From contig NZ_SLXJ01000007.1 in assembly GCF_004345745.1 (NCBI RefSeq), positions 42,876 to 106,875 on the forward strand: a stretch of 64,000 nt of DNA. The letters run 5' to 3'. The notes under the pieces are model-generated. The model searched no databases. It was not told the DNA's origin and saw nothing but the letters and a program-made list of their open reading frames with translations. Origin of the DNA: Nicoletella semolina (lineage in GTDB: Bacteria > Pseudomonadota > Gammaproteobacteria > Enterobacterales > Pasteurellaceae). Within the stretch, counting starts at the first letter, position 1. Each line of letters starts with the position of its first letter. Positions 8,753-16,884 of the stretch are shown piece after piece. The translations under genes and the position numbers were made by a program.

Positions 8753-9877
8753 ATGTCTGCACAAATTGATTATATTTGGGTTGATACCCAGTCAAAATTG
8801 TTAGAATGCTGCACGCAAGCGAGCCAAAAATCTGTTGTGGCTTTAGATACTGAGTTTGTTCGAATTCGGTCTTACTATCCTCAATTAGGCTTGATTCAAT
8901 TATTTGATGGCAATAATGTCTATTTGATTGACCCACAAGGGATTAATGATTTTAGTTGCTTTAAAGCACTGCTAGCGAATACTCAAATTATCAAGGTGTT
9001 ACACGCCTGTAGCGAGGATTTAGAAGTATTTTTATATCATATTCAACAAATGCCAACGCCTATGTTAGATACTCAAATTATGGCGGCGTTTTTGGGGGAA
9101 GGGGCTTCTCTAGGATTTGCTAAATTGGTTGAATTGTATTTAGGCATTACACTAGACAAAGGTGAATCCCGCACGGATTGGCTTGCTCGTCCATTAAGTG
9201 AGAAGCAGTGTCAATATGCAGCCGCAGATGTATTTTACCTTTTGCCGATTTATCACCAGCTTGTAGAAAAACTGAACCAAACAGGCTGGCAAACCGCCGC
9301 TCAACAGGAATGTGAGACACTATTGGTTAAACGCCAACAACTATCTGATTCCCTCAAGGCTTATCAAGATATTGGCAATGCGTGGCAATTAACTTCTCAG
9401 CAGCTTGCCGTATTGAGAATATTAGCGAAATGGCGACTAGAAGAAGCTCAAAAACGGAATCGAGCATTAAATTTTATCGTCAAAGAGCAAAGTTTATGGC
9501 AAATTGCAAAAATTCAACCAAAACATACCGCTACGTTATTGGAATTTATGCACCCAAATGAAGTGCGAGCTTATGGAAAAAAATTATTATGGTTAGTTGA
9601 ACAAAGTAGAGCAATCTCTGAAAAAGACTATCCCCCTCCGATCACTCGTTTAGTTGATGATCCAGATTACAAAGCGACATTGAAAGGATTACAACAGCAG
9701 ATAGCACGAATTATACCAGCGGATTTACCAAGCGAATTATTTGCAAGTAAGAGACAATTAAATCAGCTATTTAAATGGCATAAAATGGGACAAGATCCGC
9801 AGCATTTGCCTGAATTGCTGCAAGGCTGGCGGCGGAGTTATGGTGAACAACTTTATCAAGCCGTCTTTGGCGGCTAA
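8753..9877 (+). CDS. rnd: Ribonuclease D
   Basis: 374 residues. DEDD exonuclease motifs: LDTEF (Asp32, Glu34), HACSEDLEVF near 87 and YAAADVFYLLPIY near 155; HRDC domains follow (about 210-290 and the C-terminus). RNase D trims the 3-prime end of tRNA precursors. Start is preceded by gaaagag. Followed 32 bases later by pmbA on the same strand. Confidence 0.95.
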   Translation: MSAQIDYIWVDTQSKLLECCTQASQKSVVALDTEFVRIRSYYPQLGLIQLFDGNNVYLIDPQGINDFSCFKALLANTQIIKVLHACSEDLEVFLYHIQQMPTPMLDTQIMAAFLGEGASLGFAKLVELYLGITLDKGESRTDWLARPLSEKQCQYAAADVFYLLPIYHQLVEKLNQTGWQTAAQQECETLLVKRQQLSDSLKAYQDIGNAWQLTSQQLAVLRILAKWRLEEAQKRNRALNFIVKEQSLWQIAKIQPKHTATLLEFMHPNEVRAYGKKLLWLVEQSRAISEKDYPPPITRLVDDPDYKATLKGLQQQIARIIPADLPSELFASKRQLNQLFKWHKMGQDPQHLPELLQGWRRSYGEQLYQAVFGG

Positions 9878-9909
9878 GGCACAATTTATAATTATCATTT
9901 AAGGTACTT

Positions 9910-11259
9910 ATGCTATTTACAACAAAAGAAATGTTACAACAACAGGAACAGCAGCTTCGCTTAGCGGTTGAGCAAGCAATTGAGCTTGCTGAAAAAGCTG
10001 GGGCGGTAGCCGAGGTTGCAACAACAAAAGTTACAGGACTTTCGGTGTCTACTCGCTTAGAAAATACTGAAAATATTGAATTTAATAATGATGGCTCGCT
10101 AGGGATTTCAGTTTATCTTGGCAAACGTAAAGGTAATGCTTCCACTTCCGATTTACAGCCTCAATCTATTCAACGAGCGGTCGAATCTGCTCTAGCGATT
10201 GCAAAATATACCTCTGAAGATGAGTGTGCTGGCTTGGCAGATAAAGAAATGATGGCGTTTAATCCGCCTGATTTAGACTTATTTCATCAAGCCGATATGA
10301 GCGTAGAGGAAGCGATTGAACTTGCAACAGAAACTGAGCATTTTGCTTTAAGTAAAGATGAGCGTATCGTTAATAGTGATGGGGCAACTTTTAATTCACA
10401 TTGTGGCATTCGTATCTACGGCAATAGCCACGGAATGCTACAAAGTTATCTTTCTAGCCGTTATTCTCTTTCTTGTAGCGTGATTTCTGCTTATCAAGAT
10501 GCCCTTGAAAGGGATTATGAATATACCATTTCACGAGAATTTGACAAATTAGCCTCGCCCAAATGGGTAGGGGAACAGGCTGCCATTAAAGCAGTTGAAC
10601 GCTTAAATCCACAGAAATTACCCACTTGTGAAGCTCCAGTGATTTTTTATAACGATGTGGCAACAGGGCTAATTGGACATTTGGCTGGGGCGATTAGTGG
10701 TGGAGCACTTTACCGTAAAGCCAGCTTTTTACAAGATAAATTAGGCGAACAAATTCTGCCTTCTTGGTTTCAATTAGAGGAAAAACCTCATTTATTAAGG
10801 CAGCTTGCTTCATCACCTTTTGATAGCGAAGGCGTGATAACAAAAGATCAGCAAATTATTCAAGATGGCGTGCTACAAACCTATTTATTAACCTCATACA
10901 GTGGGCGTAAATTAGGGCGACAAACCACAGGACACGCAGGGGGGATTCATAACTGGCTTGTACAACCTAATTGTACTGGTGGATTAGATGCGTTACTAAA
11001 CGAGATGGGAACAGGGCTACTGGTAACAGAAATGCTTGGGAGTGCGATTAATGGGGTAACGGGAGAATATTCTCGTGGTGCAGCAGGTTTTTGGGTTGAG
11101 AACGGTGAAATTCAATATCCTGTGGCTGAAATTACGATTGCGGGAAGATTACAAGATATGTTTAGAAATATGGTTGCGGTAAGCGATGATATTGAACAGC
11201 GTTCAAATATTCAAACAGGTTCAATATTATTAGACAAATTGCGTATTTCTGGTGAATAA
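9910..11259 (+). CDS. pmbA: Metalloprotease TldE/PmbA
   Basis: 449 residues, full length for TldE. Shows the subunit pattern: N-terminal alpha/beta part with VSTRLENTENIEFNNDGSLG, and the C-terminal half with YRKASFLQDKLG, TTGHAGGIHNW, GLLVTEMLG and VTGEYSRGAAGFWVENGEI. TldE pairs with TldD, which supplies the zinc site; together they process peptides such as microcin precursors and CcdA. tldD is not in this window, which is usual. Good ribosome site (aaggt) before the ATG. Confidence 0.94.
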   Translation: MLFTTKEMLQQQEQQLRLAVEQAIELAEKAGAVAEVATTKVTGLSVSTRLENTENIEFNNDGSLGISVYLGKRKGNASTSDLQPQSIQRAVESALAIAKYTSEDECAGLADKEMMAFNPPDLDLFHQADMSVEEAIELATETEHFALSKDERIVNSDGATFNSHCGIRIYGNSHGMLQSYLSSRYSLSCSVISAYQDALERDYEYTISREFDKLASPKWVGEQAAIKAVERLNPQKLPTCEAPVIFYNDVATGLIGHLAGAISGGALYRKASFLQDKLGEQILPSWFQLEEKPHLLRQLASSPFDSEGVITKDQQIIQDGVLQTYLLTSYSGRKLGRQTTGHAGGIHNWLVQPNCTGGLDALLNEMGTGLLVTEMLGSAINGVTGEYSRGAAGFWVENGEIQYPVAEITIAGRLQDMFRNMVAVSDDIEQRSNIQTGSILLDKLRISGE

Positions 11260-11336
11260 TACCGACTGTAAACAAAATTTTACTGATAATAAAAATAGAC
11301 TTCCATTAATTTTGATTGATGAAATTTGAAAATATG

Positions 11337-12851
11337 ATGCCCAAAATTAACTTCCATCACCAACCGCCTCGTGAGTTTGCTGCCATTGATTTAGGATCGA
11401 ATAGCTTTCATATGATTGTTGCTCGAATTGTAAATGGTTCAATTCAGGTACTATCACGGATTAAACGTCGTGTGCGTTTAGCAGAAGGGTTAGATGAACA
11501 TCGAGTGCTTAATCAAGAAGCGATTGAGCGTGGAGTGGCTTGTTTGGCTTTATTTGCCAAGCGACTACAAGGGTTCTCAATTGAAAATGTTAAAGTAGTC
11601 GGAACTTATACGCTTCGCAGGGCGGTAAACAATCAGGCGTTTTTACAGCAAGCCCAACGTGTTTTTCCTTTCCCAATTGATATTATTTCAGGACAAGAAG
11701 AAGCTCGCCTAATTTATTTAGGCGTTTGCCATACTCAGCCTGAAAAAGGGCGAAAACTTGTGGTGGATATTGGTGGCGGTTCGACAGAAATGAGTATTGG
11801 AGATGAGTTTGCCCCATTACGAGCGGAAAGCCGACATATGGGGTGTGTGAGTTTTGCTAAACGTTTTTTTCCAGAGGGAAAATTAACTAAAGAAAGGTTT
11901 GAACACGCCTATCAGGTTGCGGTAGAAAAAATCGAAGATTTAAGCTGGGAGTACCGCCAGCTTGGTTGGCAACACGTTTTAGGATCATCAGGGACAATTA
12001 AAACTGTCAGTAAAATTTTAATTGCCAATGGTTATCGGGATGGCTTGATTACTGAGCGGCGTTTAAAGCGTGTTATTCAGACCTGTTTAGAATTTAATTC
12101 TCTTCACCAAATAAAGTTGCAAGGCTTGACTGAAGAGCGTGCAGATGTGCTTGTTCCCGGTCTTGCTATCTTATTAGCGTTATTCCATACGTTTCACATT
12201 CAATCAATGCGCTATTCTAATGGAGCATTACGAGAAGGGGTGATGTATGGATTGGAAAAATATTTTCAAGTAGGTAACATTCGACAACGTACGCTCGAAT
12301 CCTTAGTTGAACAATTCGATATTGATCGACCTCAAGCTGAACGTGTAAAAAATACCGCACTTAATCTATTTGCACAGGTGCAATGTTGGCAGCATCCGAA
12401 GCAAGCCAAACAATTAGGTTCTATTTTGAAATGGGCGAGTTTATTGCACGAAATTGGAATCTGTATCAATCATAATGGTGTCAATCGTCATTCTGCCTAT
12501 ATCATTGCAAATCTAGATCTGCCAGGGTTTGATGAAGAACAAAAGAAATTATTGGCAATATTGGTACGTTTTCATTTAAACAGTGTTAATTATAGTGATA
12601 TTCGCTCTATGAATCGTTTCAATAATCGTGATGTGATCACCATTTTATGTCTACTGCGTTTAGCCGTATTACTGAATCGTGCTCGCCAAGCGACAATTTC
12701 GCCTCAATATTTGCAGTTTCTGATCGAGAGTGGGCATTGGATATTAACTTTTGAACCAAATTTTCTTATTCAAAATCCATTAATACATAATGATTTAGCA
12801 GAAGAAAAAAAACTACTTAAGGCACTCCATATTGATTTCACCTACAGATAA
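11337..12851 (+). CDS. ppx: Exopolyphosphatase
   Basis: About 504 residues, actin-like ASKHA phosphatase. FAAIDLGSNSFHM, HTQPEKGRKLVVDIGGGSTE, GSSGTIKT and YSNGALREGVMYG match E. coli Ppx closely, and the HD-like C-terminal region (LLHEIGICINHNGVNRHSAY) is present, so Ppx fits better than GppA. It releases phosphate from polyphosphate chains. Start choice: the paired ATGs at 11334/11337 fit the family N-terminus (MPKINFHHQPPREFAA); an upstream ATG at 11319 and TTG at 11316 are in frame, and none has a strong ribosome site. Confidence 0.93.
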   Translation: MPKINFHHQPPREFAAIDLGSNSFHMIVARIVNGSIQVLSRIKRRVRLAEGLDEHRVLNQEAIERGVACLALFAKRLQGFSIENVKVVGTYTLRRAVNNQAFLQQAQRVFPFPIDIISGQEEARLIYLGVCHTQPEKGRKLVVDIGGGSTEMSIGDEFAPLRAESRHMGCVSFAKRFFPEGKLTKERFEHAYQVAVEKIEDLSWEYRQLGWQHVLGSSGTIKTVSKILIANGYRDGLITERRLKRVIQTCLEFNSLHQIKLQGLTEERADVLVPGLAILLALFHTFHIQSMRYSNGALREGVMYGLEKYFQVGNIRQRTLESLVEQFDIDRPQAERVKNTALNLFAQVQCWQHPKQAKQLGSILKWASLLHEIGICINHNGVNRHSAYIIANLDLPGFDEEQKKLLAILVRFHLNSVNYSDIRSMNRFNNRDVITILCLLRLAVLLNRARQATISPQYLQFLIESGHWILTFEPNFLIQNPLIHNDLAEEKKLLKALHIDFTYR

Positions 12852-12865
12852 GATAATAGTCGGTC

Positions 12866-12887
12866 GCTGCTGCTAATTTTCAGCAGC
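12866..12887 (+). terminator. Hairpin after ppx
   Basis: GCTGCTG and CAGCAGC pair around an eight-base AT loop, 15 bases after the ppx stop, followed by TTTACC. The T-run is short, so efficiency is uncertain. Confidence 0.55.
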
Positions 12888-12961
12888 TTTACCATTAAAT
12901 TTTGATCTATTTATCATTTTTTAAGTTTTCCTCTTGTTATTTATTCAATAACACTTTACTC

Positions 12962-13010
12962 TATGGAGTATATCTTCCTTTTAATTTTTATTATGGAGTG
13001 AATGCTTCAT
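12962..13010 (+). promoter_or_regulatory. Direct repeat / imperfect palindrome upstream of nanQ
   Basis: TATGGAGTATATCTTC (12962-12977) and TATGGAGTGAATGCTTC (12992-13008) are near-copies 30 bases apart. The second copy, ATGGAGTGAATGCTTCAT at 12993-13010, is itself an imperfect palindrome. Two spaced copies just upstream of a gene set containing an RpiR-type regulator suggest operators for that regulator. Inference only. Confidence 0.4.
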
Positions 13011-13039
13011 AAATGGCATATTTGCAAGAGGAGTTTGCT

Positions 13040-13513
13040 ATGCTTTTAGGTGATTTATCTCGTGATGATTTTGCTCTTTCTTTACCGCCTGTTTTTGCTC
13101 GTTTATGTGCTAAATTAAAACAACTTGATTTAGCACATCTGCCTTTAGGTTGGCAAGAACTTGAAGAGGGAGTTCAAATGAATGTAATGGAGTTTGAAAC
13201 CTCATCTCCAGCTGGTAAGAAAGCAGAAATGCACCGTAAATTTATTGATATTCAAGTGGTTATTTCTGGCGAGGAAATGATTGAGTATGGTTTGTCACAG
13301 CCTGACTTATCTCGTTTTGATGAGTACCGAGATGAAGATGATTACCAGCTTACTGATGAAATTGAGCATAAAAATGAGCTTGTTTTACAGCCGAATATGT
13401 TTGCGATCTTTCTTGCTTATGAGCCACATAAACCAGGGAATTCAGTAGGGGGAAACCATCGACTATTGCGTAAACTCGTGGTGAAAGTACCAACAGCACT
13501 TTTAGAGCAATAA
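13040..13513 (+). CDS. nanQ: YhcH/YjgK/YiaL family protein, N-acetylneuraminate anomerase
   Basis: 157 residues from the chosen ATG at 13040, which follows an AGAGGAG ribosome site; an in-frame ATG at 13013 would add nine residues with no such site. Family marks: MNVMEFETSSPAGKKAEMHRK, FIDIQVVISGEE, a DEDDYQLTDE stretch and MFAIFLAYEPHKPG, which holds metal-binding His and Glu. E. coli YhcH (NanQ) speeds interconversion of sialic acid anomers. The neighbours, a RpiR-type regulator one base after the stop and nanA, place it in sialic acid catabolism. Confidence 0.88.
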   Translation: MLLGDLSRDDFALSLPPVFARLCAKLKQLDLAHLPLGWQELEEGVQMNVMEFETSSPAGKKAEMHRKFIDIQVVISGEEMIEYGLSQPDLSRFDEYRDEDDYQLTDEIEHKNELVLQPNMFAIFLAYEPHKPGNSVGGNHRLLRKLVVKVPTALLEQ

Positions 13514-13514
13514 G

Positions 13515-14381
13515 ATGTCTTCTCAAGGAAAAATTTTAGATACTATTGGGGCATTAGAAAATAGTTTAACGAAAACAGAAAAGAAAATTGCAAATGCAAT
13601 TTTGTCTCGCCCCAACTTGTTAGGTCAATGTTCATTATCAGAAGTTGCAAGTCAAATTGGTGTGGGTGAAGCGACGTTCATTCGCTTTTGCCGAACGCTA
13701 GGTTTTAAAGGGTATGCTGATTTTAAGTTGGATTTAGCAATTGAATTAGCGACACAACAAAAAGAAAGTGGTGAATTGCTTGATACAGATGTATCAGAAA
13801 CTGACTCACCGAATGAAATTGCAATGAAGTTGCAAACAATGCTGATGAATGTCATCACAGAAACGATTAATTTATTGGATTTTGATGAGCTTGAGAAGGT
13901 TGTTGAGCAATTATGTCAAGCAAAACGGATCTTTCTCTTTGGTGTAGGATCGTCAGGGCTAACTGCAGAAGAGGTAAAGCATAAATTGATGCGTATTGGG
14001 CTACAGGCAGATGCTGTAACGAATAATCATTTTATGTATATGCAGGCAGCATTATTGCAAGCAGGGGACGTCGTTATGGGGATTAGTCATTCAGGTTATT
14101 CTGAAGAAACAACAAAAGCATTAGGCATTGCGAAAAAGAGTGGTGCGACGACTATTGCTATTACACATAATTTACGTTCCCCAATTACAGAAGTAGCTGA
14201 TTATGTTTTAATCAACGGCAATCGTCAAGGCTATATGCAAGGTGACTCAATTGGCACAAAGATGGCACAGCTTTTTGTTCTTGATCTGATTTACACCTTG
14301 CTAGTCAAGGCTGAGCCAGAGAAAGCTGTACAACAGAAACAGAAAACGCTTAATGTAATTTTAGAACAGCGTATGAAATAA
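13515..14381 (+). CDS. nanR: RpiR-family transcriptional regulator of sialic acid genes
   Basis: 288 residues: N-terminal HTH_6 domain (about 1-77, with SLSEVASQIGVGEATFIRFC as the recognition region) and a C-terminal SIS sugar-phosphate isomerase-like domain (about 125-260, IFLFGVGSSGLTAEEVKHKL and GISHSGYSEETTKA). Pasteurellaceae regulate sialic acid uptake and breakdown with an RpiR-type protein (SiaR/NanR) sensing a sugar phosphate. Its start is one base after the nanQ stop, so the two are translationally coupled. A hairpin follows it before nanA. Confidence 0.88.
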   Translation: MSSQGKILDTIGALENSLTKTEKKIANAILSRPNLLGQCSLSEVASQIGVGEATFIRFCRTLGFKGYADFKLDLAIELATQQKESGELLDTDVSETDSPNEIAMKLQTMLMNVITETINLLDFDELEKVVEQLCQAKRIFLFGVGSSGLTAEEVKHKLMRIGLQADAVTNNHFMYMQAALLQAGDVVMGISHSGYSEETTKALGIAKKSGATTIAITHNLRSPITEVADYVLINGNRQGYMQGDSIGTKMAQLFVLDLIYTLLVKAEPEKAVQQKQKTLNVILEQRMK

Positions 14382-14408
14382 GTTTTTGTAGGGTAATACA
14401 TATTTGTA

Positions 14409-14442
14409 GAGACAGTTGTATTAAAGATACATGTTGTTTCTC
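14409..14442. promoter_or_regulatory. Inverted repeat between nanR and nanA
   Basis: Nested arms GAGACA/TGTTTCTC (3-prime arm with a bulge) and TGTAT/ATACA surround TAAAG. It lies 87-120 bases before the nanA start and could be an operator of the RpiR-type regulator or an RNA structure. No known motif is claimed. Confidence 0.35.
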
Positions 14443-14452
14443 TTAGGGTATA

Positions 14453-14493
14453 AGCGGTGAGTTTATGTGGATTTTTTGCAAAAAGTTACCGCT
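14453..14493 (+). terminator. Uptake-sequence-derived hairpin after nanR
   Basis: AGCGGTGA and TTACCGCT (one mismatch) form the arms of an inverted pair of uptake-sequence cores with an internal TTTTTTGCAAAAA; a T-rich ATTTTTAAAATTTC follows. Probably a terminator between nanR and nanA, so nanA would need readthrough or a promoter inside this stretch. Confidence 0.5.
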
Positions 14494-14528
14494 ATTTTTA
14501 AAATTTCTCTTTAATTAAGGAACTTCAA

Positions 14529-15410
14529 ATGAAAAATCTTAAAGGTATTTTCAGTGCATTATTAGTCTCATTCAATGAAGATGGGACGATCAATGAAAAA
14601 GGCTTACGCCAAATTATCCGCCATAATATCGACAAAATGAAAGTTGATGGCTTGTATGTTGGTGGTTCTACAGGTGAAAATTTTATGCTCTCCACCGAAG
14701 AAAAAAAGGAAATTTTCCGTATTGCAAAAGATGAAGCAAAAGATCAGATTGCTTTGATTGCACAGGTTGGTAGTGTGAACTTAAAAGAAGCAGTAGAACT
14801 GGGGAAATATGCGACTGAGTTGGGTTATGACAGCCTGTCTGCGGTTACGCCATTCTATTATAAATTCAGCTTCCCTGAGATTAAAAATTTCTACGAAACG
14901 ATAATTCGTGAAACTGGAAATAAGATGATCGTGTATTCTATTCCGTTTTTAACAGGGGTAAATATTGGCGTTAATCAATTTGCTGAATTGTTTGAAAATG
15001 AGAAAATCATCGGTGTGAAATTCACGGCTGGTGATTTTTATCTATTAGAACGTTTGCGTAAAGCATTCCCTAACCATCTCATTTATGCTGGATTTGATGA
15101 AATGATGTTACCTGCAAGTGTATTAGGGATTGATGGTGCGATTGGTTCAACATTTAATGTAAACGGTGTTCGTGCTCGTCAGATTTTTGAACTTGCTCAA
15201 CAAGGTAAAATTAAAGAAGCACTTGAAATCCAAAATGTTACCAATGATCTGATTGAAGGTATTTTAGGTAACGGCTTATATCAAACCATTAAAGGTTTGT
15301 TAGAAGAAGAAGGCGTAAATGCAGGCTACTGCCGTGAGCCGATGACTAAAGATTTAACACCAGCACAAAAACAAATAGTGAAGGAATTAAAAGCAAAATT
15401 CCTTTCTTAG
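14529..15410 (+). CDS. nanA: N-acetylneuraminate lyase
   Basis: 293 residues, (beta/alpha)8 barrel of the DHDPS/NAL family. Schiff-base Lys164 in [10 protein letters not shown], Tyr136 in VYSIP and the carboxylate-binding GGSTGEN loop are all present, at the same numbers as in the H. influenzae enzyme. It splits N-acetylneuraminate into N-acetylmannosamine and pyruvate in the cytosol. The ribosome site is taagga. nanE, nanK, nagAB and the siaPT transporter are not in the window and must lie elsewhere if the pathway is complete. Confidence 0.97.
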   Translation: MKNLKGIFSALLVSFNEDGTINEKGLRQIIRHNIDKMKVDGLYVGGSTGENFMLSTEEKKEIFRIAKDEAKDQIALIAQVGSVNLKEAVELGKYATELGYDSLSAVTPFYYKFSFPEIKNFYETIIRETGNKMIVYSIPFLTGVNIGVNQFAELFENEKIIGVKFTAGDFYLLERLRKAFPNHLIYAGFDEMMLPASVLGIDGAIGSTFNVNGVRARQIFELAQQGKIKEALEIQNVTNDLIEGILGNGLYQTIKGLLEEEGVNAGYCREPMTKDLTPAQKQIVKELKAKFLS

Positions 15411-15430
15411 TGAAAATTTTTCTGACTTTT

Positions 15431-15448
15431 CCCCACCTTTGGGTGGGG
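15431..15448 (+). terminator. GC-rich hairpin after nanA
   Basis: CCCCACC and GGTGGGG pair around TTTG, 21 bases after the nanA stop. No T-run follows, so it may act with the second hairpin at 15508 or simply protect the mRNA end. Confidence 0.45.
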
Positions 15449-15507
15449 ATATTCAAATAATAATGAAAAAACTAATGCTGGTGTTGCTGTTAGGAAGCAT
15501 ATTAGAA

Positions 15508-15535
15508 ATAAAACCGCCTACATAGACGGTTTTAT
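15508..15535. terminator. Bidirectional terminator between nanA and mltA
   Basis: ATAAAACCG and CGGTTTTAT form a nine-base stem around a ten-base loop, with T-rich flanks on both strands. It lies between the convergent genes nanA and mltA and can serve both. Confidence 0.7.
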
Positions 15536-15553
15536 TTTATTCATCTCAAAAAA

Positions 15554-16666
15554 CTAATTTAGCACCCAAACTCGTCCAAAATGTTTCATTAAACCAGCTT
15601 GATGTCCAGCTTTTTCCCCAATGCCTTGGTATATATCGAAATGCTGACCTTTTACTGCACCTCCAACATCGAGTGCAACCATCAAGCGTAATTCGTGTCG
15701 TCCTCTCCAGTTTCCATTATGATCGATGAGCGGCATTTCGACTAACAATACACTACCTGATGGGACAATATTTCTGTCAGAAGCAACTGATGCAAGTGCA
15801 ACTAATGGTACGCCAGCAGATCCTTTTACATCAAACGTTGCATCAGGTCGGAAATAAACAAATGATTGGTTACGCTCTAATAAACCTTGTAGCTTATTTG
15901 GGTTGCGTTCAGCCCATTGTCGAATAGCTTGGACAGACATTTTTTCTTTTTCTATTTCTCCTGCCTCAACTAATAAACGCCCAATAGAAGTATAGCTGTA
16001 ACCATTTTTATCCCCATAAGCAAAGTGGCGTAAATTGCCGTCGCCAATATGGACAAATCCGCTACCTTGTACTTCCATTAAGAAATTATCAAGTAGCGAG
16101 TTACTATAGGCGAGTTCTAATCCTCGCCCATTCAATGCCCCTTGATAGATCTCAGATCGAGAATACTTTTTATTTCCCTGAGGGATTGCATAAATAGGAT
16201 AACGAAACTCGCCCTGAGGTGTTGTTCTTGCTTCAATAATGGGAACAAAATAACCTGTCATCATTACGTTTTGATAGCCATCTTGTCCTCTCATTTGATT
16301 TAGCTGTACGCCATAGCGGGTCAATTCTTGAAGACGACCGCCAGCCGCAAGCCAAGAGGTAATTTTCCCATAAGTTACGGCATATTGATTTGCAAGACGA
16401 GTAGAGTAGTGACGAACATTATCTAATTGCGTTAAGAAATCTTGTTGATTAATAATTTGACCTGATTTTGCAATATATGATGTCGCAACCGTTGGCATTG
16501 ATTGAGGGATAAATTGCCTGCCCGTGTAACTTGCTCCAAATTTTGTTAAGTCGTAACTGTTTTGTGAGGTGTTATTACAACTTGTAATGAATGCAATTGC
16601 CGAGAGTAGGGTAGTTTTTTGATAAATTTTCCATTTTTTAGACATTTTCCAAGCCGAAAAAGACAT
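15554..16666 (-). CDS. mltA: Membrane-bound lytic murein transglycosylase A
   Basis: 370 residues with a lipoprotein signal ending AFITSC, so it is anchored in the outer membrane. MltA domain followed by the 3D domain: MTGYFVPIIEA, EVQGSGFVHI, and the acidic DVGG (Asp333) and FDIYQG (Asp344) that carry the catalytic Asp in this family. It cuts glycan strands to 1,6-anhydro products. GGGAA eight bases upstream supports this start; an ATG seven codons in is possible. Confidence 0.93.
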   Translation of the reverse strand: MSFSAWKMSKKWKIYQKTTLLSAIAFITSCNNTSQNSYDLTKFGASYTGRQFIPQSMPTVATSYIAKSGQIINQQDFLTQLDNVRHYSTRLANQYAVTYGKITSWLAAGGRLQELTRYGVQLNQMRGQDGYQNVMMTGYFVPIIEARTTPQGEFRYPIYAIPQGNKKYSRSEIYQGALNGRGLELAYSNSLLDNFLMEVQGSGFVHIGDGNLRHFAYGDKNGYSYTSIGRLLVEAGEIEKEKMSVQAIRQWAERNPNKLQGLLERNQSFVYFRPDATFDVKGSAGVPLVALASVASDRNIVPSGSVLLVEMPLIDHNGNWRGRHELRLMVALDVGGAVKGQHFDIYQGIGEKAGHQAGLMKHFGRVWVLN

Positions 16667-16821
16667 ATTTTATATTCCCAATGATGAAGTAAAAACATAA
16701 AGACTAACAAACTTTTAATCAAAGCGATATAGGCAAGTAAATAATTTAAAATCAATTTATAGATTGGGCGTGGTTTAAGCGATATTTCTTAAACTTAGCG
16801 TAAATGTCCCGCTCGTTGCTA

Positions 16822-16859
16822 TATAACATATTATGTTATTGAGTATAATGCTTTATACT
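16822..16859 (+). promoter_or_regulatory. Two adjacent palindromes in the promoter of the oxidoreductase gene
   Basis: ATAACAT-att-ATGTTAT (16823-16839) and AGTATAA-tgct-TTATACT (16842-16859) are perfect inverted repeats lying side by side, 26-62 bases before the ATG at 16885. A TATAAT-like -10 (16844-16849) falls within the second. The layout is that of an operator overlapping a promoter. The regulator is unknown. The 13-mer at 16822-16834 recurs exactly upstream of znuC (56082-56094). Confidence 0.5.
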
Positions 16860-16884
16860 GTGTCTTTTACATACGGAGATTATT

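Noticed and set aside
15463..15525. Twenty-codon frame with a signal-peptide-like start (MKKLMLVLLLGS) between nanA and mltA.
   Set aside because: No ribosome site, and its end runs into the terminator stem; too short to support as a gene.
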